Shown: positions 15,255-16,194 of the stretch, piece after piece | Layout: every line of letters starts with the position of its first letter | Numbering within the stretch: the first letter of the stretch is position 1 | Source of the DNA: JADFNO01 sp965369945 | GTDB taxonomy: Bacteria; Planctomycetota; Phycisphaerae; Phycisphaerales; SM1A02 | Direction: 5' to 3' | DNA: 16,194 nt | Assembly: GCA_965369945.1 (NCBI GenBank) | Contig: CBDUST010000071.1 | Span: forward strand, 1 to 16,194 | The notes under the pieces: generated by a model | What the model was told of the DNA's origin: nothing | The model's input: the letters and a program-made list of their open reading frames with translations, nothing else | The model's database searches: none | Translations under genes and position numbers: made by a program

Positions 15255-15653
15255 ATGTCAGCGTTCGATTTCGTTTCTCAGACGCCACTTCCAGGCGAAC
15301 CACAATTCGCATGCACCAGTTGCAGGAACGGGGTGTTGATCGTTGAGTTAGCCGGGCCGACCGTCGGCACGCGCGAAGCGCCCATCATCGCACAAGAAGT
15401 CACCATCGAACTGGATGCGAACGTTGATTCACTTCGCACGTTGCTGTTGGACTTCACCAATGTCACCGTCCTGTCCAGCATCGGCTTGGAGATGTGCATC
15501 AATCTGCGCAACCGAGCCCATGATGCCGGCGCGAACACGGTGCTCTGTGGCGTAAACGCACAACTCACCGAACTGATGCAGATGGTGAAGACCGACCGCC
15601 TCTGGCAAATCGTCCACGACGGCGAAGAGCTAAGTCAGGCCTTGGCGGCGTGA
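15255..15653 (+). CDS. STAS-domain protein (anti-sigma factor antagonist type)
   Basis: This 132-residue protein consists mainly of a STAS domain (about 25-130). STAS proteins of the SpoIIAA type bind and sequester anti-sigma kinases when dephosphorylated. The core shows GVLIVELAGP (26-35), LLLDFTNVTVLSSIGLEMC (63-81), and NTVLCGVNAQLTELMQMVK (94-112). The phosphorylatable Ser would be Ser74 or Ser75 in VLSSIG; the usual Asp just before it (DSSG) is Leu here, so regulation by phosphorylation may differ. The N-terminus has a CTSC pair (20-23). I chose the ATG at 15255; GTG 15231 is an alternative. No anti-sigma kinase or PP2C phosphatase is visible in the window. Confidence 0.8.
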   Translation: MSAFDFVSQTPLPGEPQFACTSCRNGVLIVELAGPTVGTREAPIIAQEVTIELDANVDSLRTLLLDFTNVTVLSSIGLEMCINLRNRAHDAGANTVLCGVNAQLTELMQMVKTDRLWQIVHDGEELSQALAA

Positions 15654-15832
15654 TCCCCGTTGGTTCAGGCGAATGGTCGCATGGCCGCCCATCTGGTATT
15701 GAACACAACTCTCCCGCCGCACGACGACCGCCCAAGGGCGTGAAACAATCATCCTGACATCGTGTCCGCCTAAGGACTCGAATGATCAATCATGGACACC
15801 TTCTACTCATCCAGCTATCGTGTGTCTGAATC

Positions 15833-16194
15833 ATGTCAAAGTGCACACATTCTTCGATCACTGAAGAGAGTTGCCATTGCAACTATTTGCATGACATGTC
15901 TGACGATCCTGGCAGTGGGATTGAGTTCGATCAACGCACCTCAGAATACCAATTCGTGTGCGATAGCTCGATCGTGGTGATCTACCACTGTCCATTCTGC
16001 GGTGGCGCCGCACCCGAATCGAAACGATCGTTGTTGTTCACAAGAGTGCCTGAATCCGAAGTAGAACGTTTGTCACAACTTCTTGAATCGAGCACTACGA
16101 TCGACGACGCTCTGGAAATGCTAGGAAAACCTGACTTTGATGGGCATTCCACTTCGAGACAGATGGAAGCAGAAAACGAACCTCCCAGAATCGA
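15833..16194 (+). CDS. Small Cys-rich zinc-ribbon-like protein (3' partial)
   Basis: An ATG at 15833, two codons after an in-frame TGA, opens a frame that runs to the end of the window without a stop (120 codons seen). The N-terminus has CHC at residues 14-16 and the centre has YHCPFCGG (51-58), a probable zinc-binding pair Cys53/Cys56. The sequence then reads APESKRSLLF and ends in a helical part (SEVERLSQLLE; IDDALEMLGKPDFDG). This resembles small bacterial proteins with a YCPWCG-x-LPESKR core (the DUF6980 type by my recollection). Function is unknown. There is no Shine-Dalgarno. A competing frame at 15792-15980 lacks such features. Confidence 0.7.
   Translation, partial: MSKCTHSSITEESCHCNYLHDMSDDPGSGIEFDQRTSEYQFVCDSSIVVIYHCPFCGGAAPESKRSLLFTRVPESEVERLSQLLESSTTIDDALEMLGKPDFDGHSTSRQMEAENEPPRI

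Noticed and set aside
15792..15980. 62-codon frame with a hydrophobic stretch near the right edge
   Set aside because: It overlaps the Cys-rich frame starting at 15833, which carries a recognisable zinc-ribbon-like core.

Overview
The window looks like chromosomal DNA of a GC-rich, LPS-making Gram-negative bacterium, most likely a planctomycete (possibly Phycisphaerae). The reasons are a DUF1570-type HExxH protein, an oversized LptC/OstA-like protein beside Kdo genes, and a palindromic 'GTGGCACGGGCATCC...' repeat of a kind I recall from planctomycete genomes. This placement is an inference from gene content. I found no tRNA, rRNA, CRISPR array, transposase or integrase.

Layout. The left edge holds the end of nuoC (respiratory complex I), which converges on a leftward envelope block. 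Read in its own direction that block is kdsD (arabinose-5-P isomerase), an ankyrin-repeat protein, a proteasome-fold Ntn hydrolase, kdsC (Kdo-8-P phosphatase) and a 1112-residue single-pass LptC/OstA-like protein. kdsC and the LptC-like gene overlap by 8 bp. Kdo synthesis and LPS export are thus encoded together, with two unrelated genes and a hairpin-rich 300 bp gap in between. scpA (condensin kleisin) diverges from kdsD. It is followed by a perfect 28 bp inverted repeat and then by a convergent rluB-type pseudouridine synthase. These two usually flank scpB, which is absent here.

The central part runs rightward: a stand-alone PD-(D/E)XK nuclease-like protein, a YihY/BrkB-family membrane protein with a winged-helix-like C-terminus, and a 517-residue coiled-coil protein with a strong Shine-Dalgarno. 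The coiled-coil gene converges on a secreted or anchored DUF1570-like putative metallopeptidase. Across a roughly 320 bp divergent gap lies a STAS-domain protein. The right edge holds the start of a small Cys-rich zinc-ribbon-like protein that runs off the window.

I do not see one clear undescribed multi-gene system. The best leads are the Ser-1 proteasome-like hydrolase inside the Kdo/Lpt block, the giant LptC/OstA-like protein, the nested palindrome in the place of scpB, and the orphan PD-(D/E)XK nuclease.
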